A stretch of DNA of 64,000 nt, taken from Desulfobacteraceae bacterium (GTDB lineage: Bacteria; Desulfobacterota; Desulfobacteria; Desulfobacterales; JAABSP01). The first letter of the stretch is position 1, and the number at the start of each line of letters is the position of its first letter. The stretch spans positions 39,864 to 103,863 of the forward strand of contig JAABSP010000003.1 in NCBI GenBank assembly GCA_011390345.1, given 5' to 3'. The notes beneath the pieces were generated by a model. That model saw only the letters and a program-made list of their open reading frames with translations, did no database searches and had not been told where the DNA came from. Positions 1 to 8,434 of this stretch are shown here, piece after piece. A program made the translations under genes and the position numbers.

Positions 1-2192
1 TTGTCTTCGGGATTGAGACGACAGGCCTCGTTGAACGCGGCCACGGCCTTTTCCCAGCTCCCCTGCCGATAGTAAGAGACCCCCTCCTTGAAGTAGTTGA
101 GCACCTCCATCAGATTGGGGAAGCTCTTCTCGCTGTGGTAGTCGAGCACCTCAAAGACGCTCACCGGCTCGGTCTTTCCCTTGACCACCACCTTGTCGAT
201 CTCCCGGACCCGATAGATTCCCCGCAGCTTCTCCAATGTATATTCGCTGATGAGGATGCGGGTGGAATACTGCTTGCAGGCGCTCTCCAGCCGGGAGGAG
301 AGATTGACGCCGTCGCCGATCATGGTGTAGTTCATCCGCTTGGGAGAGCCGATGTTTCCGGTGACGATATTGTCGGTATTGAGGCCGATGCCCATGTCGA
401 TGGGCTTTTTGCCGTGGGAGATGCGGATCTGGTTCCACTTGTCCAGCTCGACGATCATGGAGATGGCCGCGCGCATTCCCCGGTCCTCGTCATCCCCCTG
501 GGCCACGGGAACCCCGAATCCGGCCATGATCGCGTCGCCGATGAACTTGTCAAGCATTCCCCCCTCCCGCTGGATACAGTCCACCATGATGGTGAAGTAC
601 TCGTTGAGCAGAGAGACTGTCCCCTGTGCCCCCAGCTCCTCGGTGAGGGTGGTGAAGCCCCGGATGTCAGAGAAGAGTACTGTGGCCACCATGCTCTTAC
701 CGCCAAGCTCCCCGCCCTCCATGAGCTGATCCGCGATGCCCGCGTCCATGTAGAGCGACATGGTCGATTTCATCCGCTTCTCGTTGCTGATGTCCTCCAT
801 CATGATCATCACACCCAGCTTCCGGTTCTCCGCGCTCACCAACGGGTGGAAGGTGAGATTCAAAGATTTCTTCTTGCCCCCGAAGGCCATCTCCTTGTCC
901 ATGATCACTTCGGAATCCTGGGATTCGGAGACCCGGCGGAGCCGGTCCATGAACCATGCGTTGTCTCCGGTGAAGAAGTCCTCGGCCTTTTTGTCCAGTA
1001 CATGGTCGATGGTGGCCTCCATGATCTTCAGGCCCGCACGGTTGCAGGTGATGATCCGGCCCTCCTCATCGATGGTGATCACCGCGTTGGTCATGCTCTC
1101 CAGCATGCTTTCGGAGTAGTTCTTCATGTTCTGAACTTCGTTGAAGAGCTTGGCATTCTCCAGCGCGATCGCGATCTGGCCAGTAAAGGTTCGCAGCCGG
1201 AACTCATCCTCGTCCGTAAAAGGCCCTCCCCGCTTGTTGAGCACCTGGGTGACGCCGATGGTCTTCCCCTCCTTGTTGATGACGGGAACGCAGAGAATGG
1301 AGCGGGTGAAGTATCCGGTCTGCCGGTCAAAGGTGGGGTTGAAGCGCAGGTCCGCATAGGCATGGGGGATGTTGACCGATTTGCCCGAGCTGAAGACCGT
1401 GCCCGCGATCCCCAAGTGGTTGGGCAGCCGGATCTCCGTGCCTAGCCCCTCGCCGACCCGGGAGAAGAGTTCCTTGGACTTTTCGTCATTGAGAAAGAGG
1501 GTGGAGCGCTCGGCATTGAGCAGTTTTGTGGCCTGGGACATAACCTTCTGGAGAACCGTGCCCAGTTCGATCTCGGAGATGACGTCCGAGACCACTTTGA
1601 AAAACTCCATCTCCTGGTCCCGGCTCTTCCGGATCTTCTCCACGAACTGGACCGTCTGGAGGGCCACCGCGGCCTGGGTGGTCATGGCCGTGAGCATGGC
1701 CAGATTCTCCTCGGTGAACTTCCCCCGCCGCTTGTTCAGGGCCTGGGCCACCCCGATCACCACTCCCTTGACGGTCTTGATGGGCGCACACAGGATGCTT
1801 TTGGTCACATAGTTGGTCTTTTCGTCGATGCTCCGGTCAAAGTGTTCGTTCTGGTACGCGTCATGGACGATCATTCCCTTGCCGGTGCTGAAGACATGGC
1901 CGGCCACGCCGCTCTTCTCCAGAATCCGGATCTCCCGCTGGATATTGCCCCGGGCCACCCTGGAGTAGAGTTCATCGGTTTCCTGGTCGTGGAGGAAGAT
2001 GGTTCCCCGCTCTGCATTGACCTCTCCGGTGATGATGTCGATGAGGGCCTCCAGCAGTTCATCCAGGGTCTCGTATGCGGCCATGGCCTGGGAGATATTC
2101 AGCAGCATTTCGGCTTTGTTATTGGCCGTTTCCCTCCCGGATATTTGGGGCGGGGTCTCTAAAACCGTCGTATCTGTATTATGCTCGTTCAT
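1..2192 (-). CDS. GAF-GAF-PAS class III adenylate/guanylate cyclase, 3' end cut by window edge
   Basis: Cytoplasmic signalling enzyme expected to make cAMP (or cGMP) from nucleoside triphosphate. Reading from ATG at 2192, about 730 residues are visible: two GAF domains (roughly 24-170 and 185-340; the pairs GVAGHVFSTG and GIAGTVFSSG mark them), a PAS-like domain (about 350-470) and a cyclase domain. The two metal aspartates lie in LFSDIRGFT and LDKFIGDAIM, and the transition-state Asn/Arg in GDGVNLSSRLE. The Lys of LDKFIGD favours ATP as substrate. After the cyclase domain a TPR-like helix pair begins (GSWEKAVAAFNEACRLNPED) and runs off the window. The start has GAGGAG just upstream and lies inside the end of the coiled-coil gene, so the two are translationally coupled. 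The ligand of the GAF domains cannot be inferred. Confidence 0.93.
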   Translation of the reverse strand, partial: MNEHNTDTTVLETPPQISGRETANNKAEMLLNISQAMAAYETLDELLEALIDIITGEVNAERGTIFLHDQETDELYSRVARGNIQREIRILEKSGVAGHVFSTGKGMIVHDAYQNEHFDRSIDEKTNYVTKSILCAPIKTVKGVVIGVAQALNKRRGKFTEENLAMLTAMTTQAAVALQTVQFVEKIRKSRDQEMEFFKVVSDVISEIELGTVLQKVMSQATKLLNAERSTLFLNDEKSKELFSRVGEGLGTEIRLPNHLGIAGTVFSSGKSVNIPHAYADLRFNPTFDRQTGYFTRSILCVPVINKEGKTIGVTQVLNKRGGPFTDEDEFRLRTFTGQIAIALENAKLFNEVQNMKNYSESMLESMTNAVITIDEEGRIITCNRAGLKIMEATIDHVLDKKAEDFFTGDNAWFMDRLRRVSESQDSEVIMDKEMAFGGKKKSLNLTFHPLVSAENRKLGVMIMMEDISNEKRMKSTMSLYMDAGIADQLMEGGELGGKSMVATVLFSDIRGFTTLTEELGAQGTVSLLNEYFTIMVDCIQREGGMLDKFIGDAIMAGFGVPVAQGDDEDRGMRAAISMIVELDKWNQIRISHGKKPIDMGIGLNTDNIVTGNIGSPKRMNYTMIGDGVNLSSRLESACKQYSTRILISEYTLEKLRGIYRVREIDKVVVKGKTEPVSVFEVLDYHSEKSFPNLMEVLNYFKEGVSYYRQGSWEKAVAAFNEACRLNPED

Positions 2193-2862
2193 GATGCTCC
2201 TCGAGTTTTAGGCGCAGGGTCCGGATCGCCTGCTGTAGATGATGGATTTCGTCCTCCCCGGCCCGCTGCTGGATTTCCATCTCCTCCTGATAACTTTTCT
2301 GCATCTCTTCCATGTTCTCCCGCAGGCTGATGATGGTATCCTTCTGCGAAGCGATCTCCCCCTCCAGCTCCTGCCGAACCCGCTGTTCCGCCTCCATGCC
2401 CGAGAATTTCATCAGTTCCATCTCATCCCGCTGCTGAGTCACCATGGATTTGAGTTCCGCAGTCTCCTTTTCAGACTGGGCTTGGGCCCGCTGCTCCGCC
2501 TCCATGCCTTCGAACTTCATCACCTCAAGCTCCTCCCGAAGCCGGCCGATGGTCCCCTTCAGGTGTTCGACCTCCCGGGTCGCCTCCGCAGTTGCAGTGC
2601 GGGTCTTTTCCGCCTCCCGGGCCGAGACCTGATCCATCTGATCCCGCTGCCGGTCTACTGTGGTCCTGAGGTGTGTGATCTTGTTCTCGACTTCGGCAAG
2701 GGTCTTCCGGATATTCTCATCTTCCAGTTCGACCCGCCTATCCAGTTCTTCCCGAATTCGGGCGATGGTCCCCTTCAGGTGGCGGTTCTCCTTCTCGAGT
2801 TCCTGCCGGGCGGTCTCATTGGAAATCTGCTCTTGATTCTGTTCTGTATCCTGATTTTTCAT
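2179..2862 (-). CDS. Coiled-coil protein with internal duplications, coupled to the cyclase
   Basis: A 227-residue protein that is almost wholly heptad-like (rich in E, R, K, Q, L), with no membrane segment or recognised catalytic domain. It carries internal repeats: HLKGTIARIREELD recurs as HLKGTIGRLREELE, and MKFEGMEAEQR recurs as MKFSGMEAEQR. It therefore grew by duplication. Its stop overlaps the start of the downstream cyclase gene by 14 bases, so the two are very likely co-translated. An inferred role is a scaffold or dimerising partner of the cyclase. The start codon lies in the last copy of a triplicated 13-bp repeat. The function is unknown. Confidence 0.85.
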   Translation of the reverse strand: MKNQDTEQNQEQISNETARQELEKENRHLKGTIARIREELDRRVELEDENIRKTLAEVENKITHLRTTVDRQRDQMDQVSAREAEKTRTATAEATREVEHLKGTIGRLREELEVMKFEGMEAEQRAQAQSEKETAELKSMVTQQRDEMELMKFSGMEAEQRVRQELEGEIASQKDTIISLRENMEEMQKSYQEEMEIQQRAGEDEIHHLQQAIRTLRLKLEEHHERA

Positions 2863-2893
2863 CTCAATTTTTCATCTCAATTCTTCATCTCAA
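2855..2893 (-). repeat. Triplicated 13-bp unit carrying start codons; two MKN-stop minigenes
   Basis: Three head-to-tail copies of a 13-bp unit (2855-2867, 2868-2880, 2881-2893; minus-strand form TTGAGATGAAAAA). Each copy holds GAG-ATG-AAR-AAY. In the two upstream copies the ATG (2888 and 2875) opens a three-codon frame, Met-Lys-Asn-stop. In the third (2862) it opens the coiled-coil protein, which also begins MKN. Because 13 is not a multiple of three, the starts lie in different frames. This is seen directly; any effect on translation is inference. Confidence 0.8.
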
Positions 2894-3092
2894 TTCGAGG
2901 AACGATATCGGTTGGGATTTGTGCCAATATGACGGAATCGATCCGGGCTGTCAAGCCCCAACTGGTAAGTCCTGTTTTTCTCCATTTTTTTCTTGATTTG
3001 TTCAAATAAAGGAATATTTTCTTAAAAAAGTAGTATAGGATTCGGCCCCCTTGCAAGGCCATTCCAGGGGGAATTCTTTCAGGAGGTGAAAT

Positions 3093-3287
3093 ATGAAGTA
3101 TGTATGGTATCTGATCATTCTACTGGCACTGGCCTTTGGTCTCGACTATTTCGGGGTGGTCTACATCCCCTGGTTCCATCTGGACAAGCCCGATGTACAG
3201 ATTGAAAATCCGGTCAAGGGAACCAAGCGAAGCCGGCAGGCCATCGAGGAGAATCTGGAAGAGAAGCCGGATGATGACCGCTGGTGA
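3093..3287 (+). CDS. Small single-span membrane protein
   Basis: A 64-residue protein with a hydrophobic N-terminal helix (YLIILLALAFGLDYFGVVYI, about residues 6-25) and a charged, acidic C-terminal tail. A near-perfect ribosome site, AGGAGGTG, lies just before ATG 3093, which is strong support that this short gene is real. It faces the transglutaminase-like gene tail to tail (ends 3287 and 3313). I do not recognise a family. It could be an inner-membrane anchored peptide or an assembly factor. Confidence 0.7.
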   Translation: MKYVWYLIILLALAFGLDYFGVVYIPWFHLDKPDVQIENPVKGTKRSRQAIEENLEEKPDDDRW

Positions 3288-3312
3288 TGCCGGTCTTTTT
3301 CCAACTGCCTCT

Positions 3313-4446
3313 TCAGTGCTTTTCCACACCATATACGAGCAGAGGCCAGTATCCCCCCGGCTTGTCCGGAAACTTGGCGCTCAATCTCAGCTCCCCCTTT
3401 CGGGGCCGGATCTCGCCGGTGAAGCGGTCATTTCCCAACGGCTGCAGGTCGATCCATTTCTCTCCCCAATCGCCTTTATTTATCAGCACCACTTCTGCCG
3501 CTTCCGGGGATCGGATCGTAAAGTTATAAGGAGCCTCTTCCGCCAGCCCCTTCTGCAGCGGCGCCTCAGAAATCAGAATCCGCCTTTCCCCCTGTTCATG
3601 TGTACGGGGAAAGCCGGTGAAATCTGATCTGCCGGCAAGTTCCCACAGGGTCTTGCCCGGGAATCCGTATCGGCAGAAGCTTCGGATCTGGGGTCTGCCC
3701 GGATAGGGGCGGGCCTCGAATTCGGATTTGGTGACGGGACGGGGCAGCAACTGCCATTTCGGATCTTCTGGGAAATGGTCGAAGATGAAGTATTCCGGGG
3801 GTGTGAGAAAGTAGTAGTCGTCGAACTTCCGGGCAAATCGGCCCTTTTTGATGAATCCGCTGCCCCAGGTCGCGTCGATGAGATACCAGCGGCCGTCGAT
3901 CTTCACCCCGTTCCACTCATGGTTGGGCGCTGAAAACCGCTTGCCCGGATAATAGGTGTCGCCCTTGCTGTATCCCCGGATCCGGACGATCTCAAGACCC
4001 GAGCGTTCTGCCAGGGCCTCGAAGAGGGAGGAGTAGCCGTTGCAGACCGCGCTTCGCCGCTTAAATGCCTGTTCCGCACAGATCTCGGGCGGATACTCCC
4101 AGTATCCCTCATCGGTCTCGTAGTCGATCTTCAGGGTGATCCACCGGAAGATGACCCGGGCCTTTTCCGCGTCGGTTTGGGTCTTCTGAGTGAGGTATCG
4201 GGCCAGCTCGTCAATCGAATCCTCCACACTGGCCGGCGCAGTTGTGGCATGGCGGTCGATCCTGTCGAAATCATCGCTTTCCCTGATGGGTTGGTATGCG
4301 CTCTTGTGGCGCGCGGCCGGCTCCGGACGGTTTCTTCGGATTTCAGAAACCGCGGGATCGGCGCCGCAGCCGAATCCGACAGTTCCCAACAGCACGGATA
4401 AGAGGAGTACCGGAATGCTCATGTACTGACATTTTTGCCGTATCAT
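3313..4446 (-). CDS. Exported transglutaminase-like (papain-fold) protein
   Basis: A 377-residue protein with an N-terminal export signal (IPVLLLSVLLGTVGFGCGAD). A Cys at the end of the hydrophobic run could be a lipoprotein site, although the residues before it are not a classical lipobox. The middle holds a transglutaminase-like core: catalytic Cys in AVCNGYSSLFEAL, His in NHEWNGVKIDGRW, Asp in LIDATWGSG. The latter half (roughly 250-377) is beta-rich and resembles the C-terminal extension of kyphoscoliosis-peptidase-like proteins. It likely acts in the periplasm on peptide or protein substrates; the substrate is unknown. A second in-frame Met at residue 9 is an alternative start. Confidence 0.85.
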   Translation of the reverse strand: MIRQKCQYMSIPVLLLSVLLGTVGFGCGADPAVSEIRRNRPEPAARHKSAYQPIRESDDFDRIDRHATTAPASVEDSIDELARYLTQKTQTDAEKARVIFRWITLKIDYETDEGYWEYPPEICAEQAFKRRSAVCNGYSSLFEALAERSGLEIVRIRGYSKGDTYYPGKRFSAPNHEWNGVKIDGRWYLIDATWGSGFIKKGRFARKFDDYYFLTPPEYFIFDHFPEDPKWQLLPRPVTKSEFEARPYPGRPQIRSFCRYGFPGKTLWELAGRSDFTGFPRTHEQGERRILISEAPLQKGLAEEAPYNFTIRSPEAAEVVLINKGDWGEKWIDLQPLGNDRFTGEIRPRKGELRLSAKFPDKPGGYWPLLVYGVEKH

Positions 4447-4447
4447 T

Positions 4448-4480
4448 CTGAGTTCACCCTGAGTTCACCCTGAATTCATA
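4448..4480. repeat. Three tandem copies of an 11-bp unit
   Basis: CTGAGTTCACC occurs at 4448-4458 and again at 4459-4469, followed by a degenerate copy, CTGAATTCATA, at 4470-4480. The array sits directly upstream of the transglutaminase-like gene and belongs to the set of short tandem duplications at gene boundaries in this window. Confidence 0.8.
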
Positions 4481-4510
4481 CTGGGTTTATCCGAATCTTC
4501 GTTTCAAAAA

Positions 4511-5179
4511 CTACTCTTTGAAGACCAGCTTTCCGCCGAGATACCCGGCATAGGCAGCAAGGCCGAACATGACCAGATGGAGCAGCAGAAAGATCCATCG
4601 GCTTGATCCGGGCGAGACCGCGATGTCCGGGTCGATGATCCACCACATGGTCAGCATCACCGCCAAAATCGTCACTAAGCCCGCACAGATCATCTTGTTC
4701 AGGAAAAGATCGGTGCGCGCGGCCTTGTATTTCCGCTGCCAGTTGAAATATCCGGTGTAGATTACGGCCGGCATCGCGAGCAGCACGATTACCATATTAT
4801 AGAAAGCTGCGGTCTGAAGGGTCGAACAGCAGAAGAGAATGGCAAAGAGCAGAAAGAGGATGGAGATCGGCAGCACTCCGTTTGGGATGTGGATCGAGAT
4901 GGGGTGGGCATGGTATCGGATAAGCGCATCCTGAAATCTGTCATGGCGGGTCTTGGGGGGCTCGGGCCGCTCGATGGGGGTGACCGGGCCTCTTTTTTCC
5001 GCCCCTTCCGATCCCGGGGTTCCGGCCGCCGAGGCTTCGCCCTTCTCCTGGGCCGGTTCAGGGATATCTTCCGTAACCTCCACGAATTTGCTCTTGTCCG
5101 CACCGCAGACCGGGCACTCCTCCGGGGGCTCCTCTCCCGAATGAATATAGCCGCATACCGTACATTCCCATTTCTTCAT
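4511..5179 (-). CDS. Rubredoxin-like domain fused to DUF2231 membrane domain
   Basis: A 222-residue protein. Residues 1-36 form a short rubredoxin-like iron site: [20 protein letters not shown] places two CxxC knuckles about 11 residues apart, as in rubrerythrin tails. A Pro/Glu/Ala-rich linker follows (about 37-85). A DUF2231-type domain completes it: the motif [13 protein letters not shown] introduces four hydrophobic helices (about 100-222). This suggests an inner-membrane redox protein that receives electrons through the cytoplasmic rubredoxin-like head. His residues at the membrane edge could bind haem, but that is inference. It is the first gene of its strand after a 47-base gap from the histidine kinase. 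Confidence 0.88.
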   Translation of the reverse strand: MKKWECTVCGYIHSGEEPPEECPVCGADKSKFVEVTEDIPEPAQEKGEASAAGTPGSEGAEKRGPVTPIERPEPPKTRHDRFQDALIRYHAHPISIHIPNGVLPISILFLLFAILFCCSTLQTAAFYNMVIVLLAMPAVIYTGYFNWQRKYKAARTDLFLNKMICAGLVTILAVMLTMWWIIDPDIAVSPGSSRWIFLLLHLVMFGLAAYAGYLGGKLVFKE

Positions 5180-5226
5180 CGCAATCCTCCATCCGTGTCT
5201 AGAAATTCAATCGGTTTGAAAAAGGC

Positions 5227-6897
5227 TCAATGGCTCCGTTTTGGCCGGGTCAAGGGCGCGCTCAACGTCAGACAGGTTCCGAGCCCCGGCTCACTTTCGA
5301 TCGTAAGCTCTCCTCCCATCAGCCCCAGCCGTTCCTGAATGCTGAAGATGCCGTATCCGCCCTCCTTTTCTCCTCTTTTGCTTTTCAACTGCTCGATATC
5401 GAACCCGATGCCCTGATCGATGATCGTAATCCGGAGGGTTTCATCTTCCATCTGCTTGAGGCGCAGGGAGATCCGATCCACCCCCGCATGTTTGACCACA
5501 TTGAAGATGGCCTCCCGAACCGACTCGAAAAGCAGCAGCTTCACATCCTCCCGCACGGCTGGGATCTCCCGGTCCAGGGAGAGATCCACCTTCAGACCCT
5601 GTTTCTCCTCAAACCACTGGGCAAGCCATTCCATTCCCGCACCAAGTCCATCCGCGCGCAGGGCCGGCGGGGCCAGTTCAATGGTGAGGGAACGGGAGGC
5701 CGCAATCGATTCATCGATCACCTCCTTGATCTGTGCGGCCAGCTCCTGGTGCGCGGGATCGATTCTGCGGGAGAGGATCTGCAGACGCATCTGTGCGCTC
5801 ACCAGCAGTTGCTGAAGGTGATCGTGGAGGATCTGGGCGATCCGCTGCCGCTCCCGATGTTCCGCCAGGGTCAGCTCCGAACTGAGCCGGGCCAACTGCG
5901 CAGCCCTGCGCTCCAGCTCCCCGGTCCGCTCCTGCACCCGGGTTTCCATCTCCGCCAGGGCCTTTTCCAATGCCGCTTCGGTCTGGCGGAGGGCTTCTTC
6001 CAGGGGGAGAACCCAGCTCCGGGTCTCCTGAAAGGCCGCAAAGATCGCGAACAGCATATAGATGCCGCCCAGATACTGCGCGGACCGGCCCATCCATCCC
6101 AGAACGCTGCCCACATTCTGGATGATCAGCACCCCGAAAAGACCGGTCGCGATCAGCCCCAGTGAGAGGCCGTACCAGTAGAGATAGGCGGAGCGCACTT
6201 TGCGGAAGGTGGCGATCAGGATCAGGGCCGAAAGCGCGAGAAGGCCGATGCCGAGGCTGAGGACCGCCTGGCGCATGGGGGTTGCACCCTCTCCCTGGAT
6301 AAAGAAGAGCGGGATGATCCCCTCATGCGCACCGATGCTGACCATAAGGACAACGGCCAGGGCGGCCCCATAGACCCAGGGCAGCAGAATCCGCTGCCGC
6401 GGTTTGGGATCGCTCCGGTTCACTAGCCCCGAGACGGCCCCCAGCAGGTGGCAGATCCCCGTCAGCACCATACCGATATTATAGACGGTGACACCGTCAT
6501 TCAACTGGCCGAGATTGATGAGGATCGAAGCGATGAGGCTGACGCTCCCGAAAGTGAACATGCCGGCCCCCAGCAGCAGCACCGAAAGGGAGCCGCTGGT
6601 CAGATAGCTTCTGGCCCCGAGAAAGGCCACAACCAGGGAGACGGTTGTGCAGAAGGTGAAATTGAGGATCGTCAGCAGGTAGGGCGGCTCGAACGCGCCC
6701 TCGATGTGGTTGATCCGCAACAGGATCATCACCATCAGAAAGAGGGGGATCGGAACCCAGGCCAGATGCGCCCATCCGGTGATGGGCCATGGCAGGTATG
6801 AAGCTGCTAACCCGGATGGGGCCTCTGATGCGCTTATTCCGATTCCCGAGGAGATGGTTCTGGGAGCGCCGGTGATTCTCATTCTTTGGTCAATCAT
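5227..6897 (-). CDS. Membrane sensor histidine kinase, NarL/DegS type (HisKA_3)
   Basis: The N-terminal half has about seven to eight hydrophobic helices, forming a MASE-like integral membrane sensor. It is followed by a coiled coil, a HisKA_3 dimerisation helix with the phospho-accepting His in RQRIAQILHDHLQQLL, and a HATPase_c domain (REAIFNVVKHA, DQGIGFD, GYGIFSIQERLGLMGG). An upstream ATG at 6957 would add 20 residues. I prefer ATG 6897 because AAAGGAAG lies at suitable distance. No LuxR-type response regulator is adjacent, so the partner is elsewhere. The hydrophobic sensor suggests a membrane-derived or lipophilic signal, which is inference. Confidence 0.9.
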   Translation of the reverse strand: MIDQRMRITGAPRTISSGIGISASEAPSGLAASYLPWPITGWAHLAWVPIPLFLMVMILLRINHIEGAFEPPYLLTILNFTFCTTVSLVVAFLGARSYLTSGSLSVLLLGAGMFTFGSVSLIASILINLGQLNDGVTVYNIGMVLTGICHLLGAVSGLVNRSDPKPRQRILLPWVYGAALAVVLMVSIGAHEGIIPLFFIQGEGATPMRQAVLSLGIGLLALSALILIATFRKVRSAYLYWYGLSLGLIATGLFGVLIIQNVGSVLGWMGRSAQYLGGIYMLFAIFAAFQETRSWVLPLEEALRQTEAALEKALAEMETRVQERTGELERRAAQLARLSSELTLAEHRERQRIAQILHDHLQQLLVSAQMRLQILSRRIDPAHQELAAQIKEVIDESIAASRSLTIELAPPALRADGLGAGMEWLAQWFEEKQGLKVDLSLDREIPAVREDVKLLLFESVREAIFNVVKHAGVDRISLRLKQMEDETLRITIIDQGIGFDIEQLKSKRGEKEGGYGIFSIQERLGLMGGELTIESEPGLGTCLTLSAPLTRPKRSH

Positions 6898-7045
6898 GCT
6901 GCCGACTTCCTTTCGGAGATAGCTGTCGAATCCCACAAAAACGAGAGCGACGTGCATTGGCCTGCTTTTTGAACTTCGGCTCTCTATACCATGAAGAAGC
7001 GGATCAGGACAAGCAGATTTTTACCCGGGAAAAAGGGGGTTTCGG

Positions 7046-7582
7046 CTACAGTCTTTCCATGAGGGCCAGCCGGAAATCTCCGAAATCCTTGTTCAGGATC
7101 ATCTTGATCGGAAAAATCGAAACAATAATACCGATGATCAAGCCGATGGGCGTTGTGATCATGGCGATCATCTCCGGAGAAATCCCCACAATGCCCAAAC
7201 CCATTCCTATCACTCCGCCCACCACCATGCCGATCACCGTGGCGCCGATGGCCACCAGAATGCTGCGCCAGAGATAGGCCCACCAGACCCGAACCACCCG
7301 GCCCCAGGTGACAGGAACCTCTCTGGCTGCAGCGGCTGAACCCAGGGCAGAGGGTCTTGGGTGCGGCGGTTCCGAATCGGGTGTGATCGGGCTCTTTTCC
7401 GCAATGGGCATCGACCCCCCGCTGCTCTCCGGCTCCTCCACAGGGGTGGCTTCCACCGGCACAGCCATATCTGAGATCCGCACGGGCCCCTTGCAGTTGG
7501 GACATTTGACCATCTTTCCTGCAAATTTTTCCGAGACCTCCTTTGTGATGTTGCACCCTTCGCATTGAAATAGGGCCATCAT
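7046..7582 (-). CDS. Zinc-ribbon protein with C-terminal membrane helices
   Basis: A 178-residue protein. A compact zinc finger opens it (CEGCNITKEVSEKF then MVKCPNCKG). A low-complexity Pro/Glu/Ser linker follows (about 40-95), then two long glycine-rich hydrophobic stretches (ILVAIGATVIGMVVGGVIGM and TPIGLIIGIIVSIFPI). Residues NKDFGDFRLALMERL end the protein. Two consecutive ATG codons follow GAGAGGTAA, and the second may be the true start. No specific family is recognised. Zinc-ribbon plus membrane anchor is a common layout for bacterial proteins of unknown function. Confidence 0.75.
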   Translation of the reverse strand: MMALFQCEGCNITKEVSEKFAGKMVKCPNCKGPVRISDMAVPVEATPVEEPESSGGSMPIAEKSPITPDSEPPHPRPSALGSAAAAREVPVTWGRVVRVWWAYLWRSILVAIGATVIGMVVGGVIGMGLGIVGISPEMIAMITTPIGLIIGIIVSIFPIKMILNKDFGDFRLALMERL

Positions 7583-7637
7583 TTACCTCTCTTTTGCCTG
7601 AATCATAATCTTCATCTCTCCCACAACTTCTTTCATC

Positions 7638-7862
7638 TCATTTGCGAATCCATTTGAGCTGAAATTCGATCTCCTCCTCGTCTCCCTCCCGCTCATGTTC
7701 GATGCTGAATTTGGCATCGGCCGGCACATAGATCCGCTCTCCGGCCACCTGGATATTGAAGCGCTCCCCCTTCTCCAGAGCATCGGCAAGGCGGCGCAGC
7801 TTTGCCACGAACTCGGCCGTGGGGTAGTGTTTTTCGATGTCACGATCGGTTTTGTCGGCCAT
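7638..7862 (-). CDS. Amphi-Trp domain protein
   Basis: A 74-residue protein matching the small amphi-Trp family pattern: helix FVAKLRRLADALEKGERF followed by strands ending in EEEIEFQLKW. The family is common in sulfate reducers, archaea and halophiles and has no established function. The longer frame from 7904 is rejected as start, because ATG 7862 is preceded by GGGAGGT at ideal distance. A gap of 55 bases separates its stop from the next gene on the strand (start 7582). Confidence 0.8.
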   Translation of the reverse strand: MADKTDRDIEKHYPTAEFVAKLRRLADALEKGERFNIQVAGERIYVPADAKFSIEHEREGDEEEIEFQLKWIRK

Positions 7863-8078
7863 GATTTTACCTCCCGGATTATGGGTCTTCAGAAATGCCT
7901 CCATTTGCTGATTTGAAATTATAGGCGATTGTATCGGGAGAAATCAAGGCAATAAATTGTTATATTTTTGAATCCGATCATTGAAATCCCAGAACCGGTA
8001 GATATATTTAATCAGGAACGGTTATTGATAAGGCTAACCCAAAGAAATGGCAGATCGTCTGCCGGAAGAGGTGACCGG

Positions 8079-8414
8079 ATGAAAGATCAATTAGAGAATG
8101 TTTTGGCAAAAATCGGCGAGTCTTACAGGGACAACATCGAAAAGGAGAGCAGATACTATGTGGAAGTGGACATCGGAAAACAGGCGGAGCGATTGGGATA
8201 CAGCGATATCAAAGACCGCTACAGCAATGTATTTGCCATTGTTCCCCTGAAGAACCCGTTTCCCGGAATGACTGTCCGCATCGACGGCAGGACCTTTGTG
8301 GACTATGCCCTCTACGACTCGGGCATCGCTGTGCCCGGCTATGTGGCAAAGGATGCAGGGCTTCCCCATACCCCCTTTGTTCCCAACCACAGCATGATCC
8401 TCAATTTCGCCTGA
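8079..8414 (+). CDS. Conserved-looking hypothetical protein, 112 residues
   Basis: The frame from ATG 8079 has AGAGGTG upstream; an open frame extends back to 7968 but shows no better start. The product is soluble and mixed alpha/beta, with an aromatic- and Pro-rich C-terminal half (NPFPGMTVRIDGRTFVDYAL, then PHTPFVPNHSMILNFA). No cysteine-rich motif, signal peptide or membrane helix is seen. It converges on the hybrid kinase gene 20 bases away. I do not recognise the family. Confidence 0.65.
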   Translation: MKDQLENVLAKIGESYRDNIEKESRYYVEVDIGKQAERLGYSDIKDRYSNVFAIVPLKNPFPGMTVRIDGRTFVDYALYDSGIAVPGYVAKDAGLPHTPFVPNHSMILNFA

Positions 8415-8434
8415 AAGATCGGCTCGAAGGGGTC

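Noticed and set aside
135..1445. 436-codon open frame on the plus strand
   Set aside because: It lies opposite the cyclase gene; its His/Asp/Leu-rich translation has no family features, while the minus strand gives complete GAF, PAS and cyclase motifs.
2855..2893. CRISPR-like array
   Set aside because: The repeats are direct head-to-tail 13-mers with no spacers; no cas genes occur anywhere in the window.
2877..3062. 61-codon minus-strand frame ending in the 13-bp repeats
   Set aside because: No ribosome site and no protein-like features; it ends MKN-stop only because it runs through a minigene copy.
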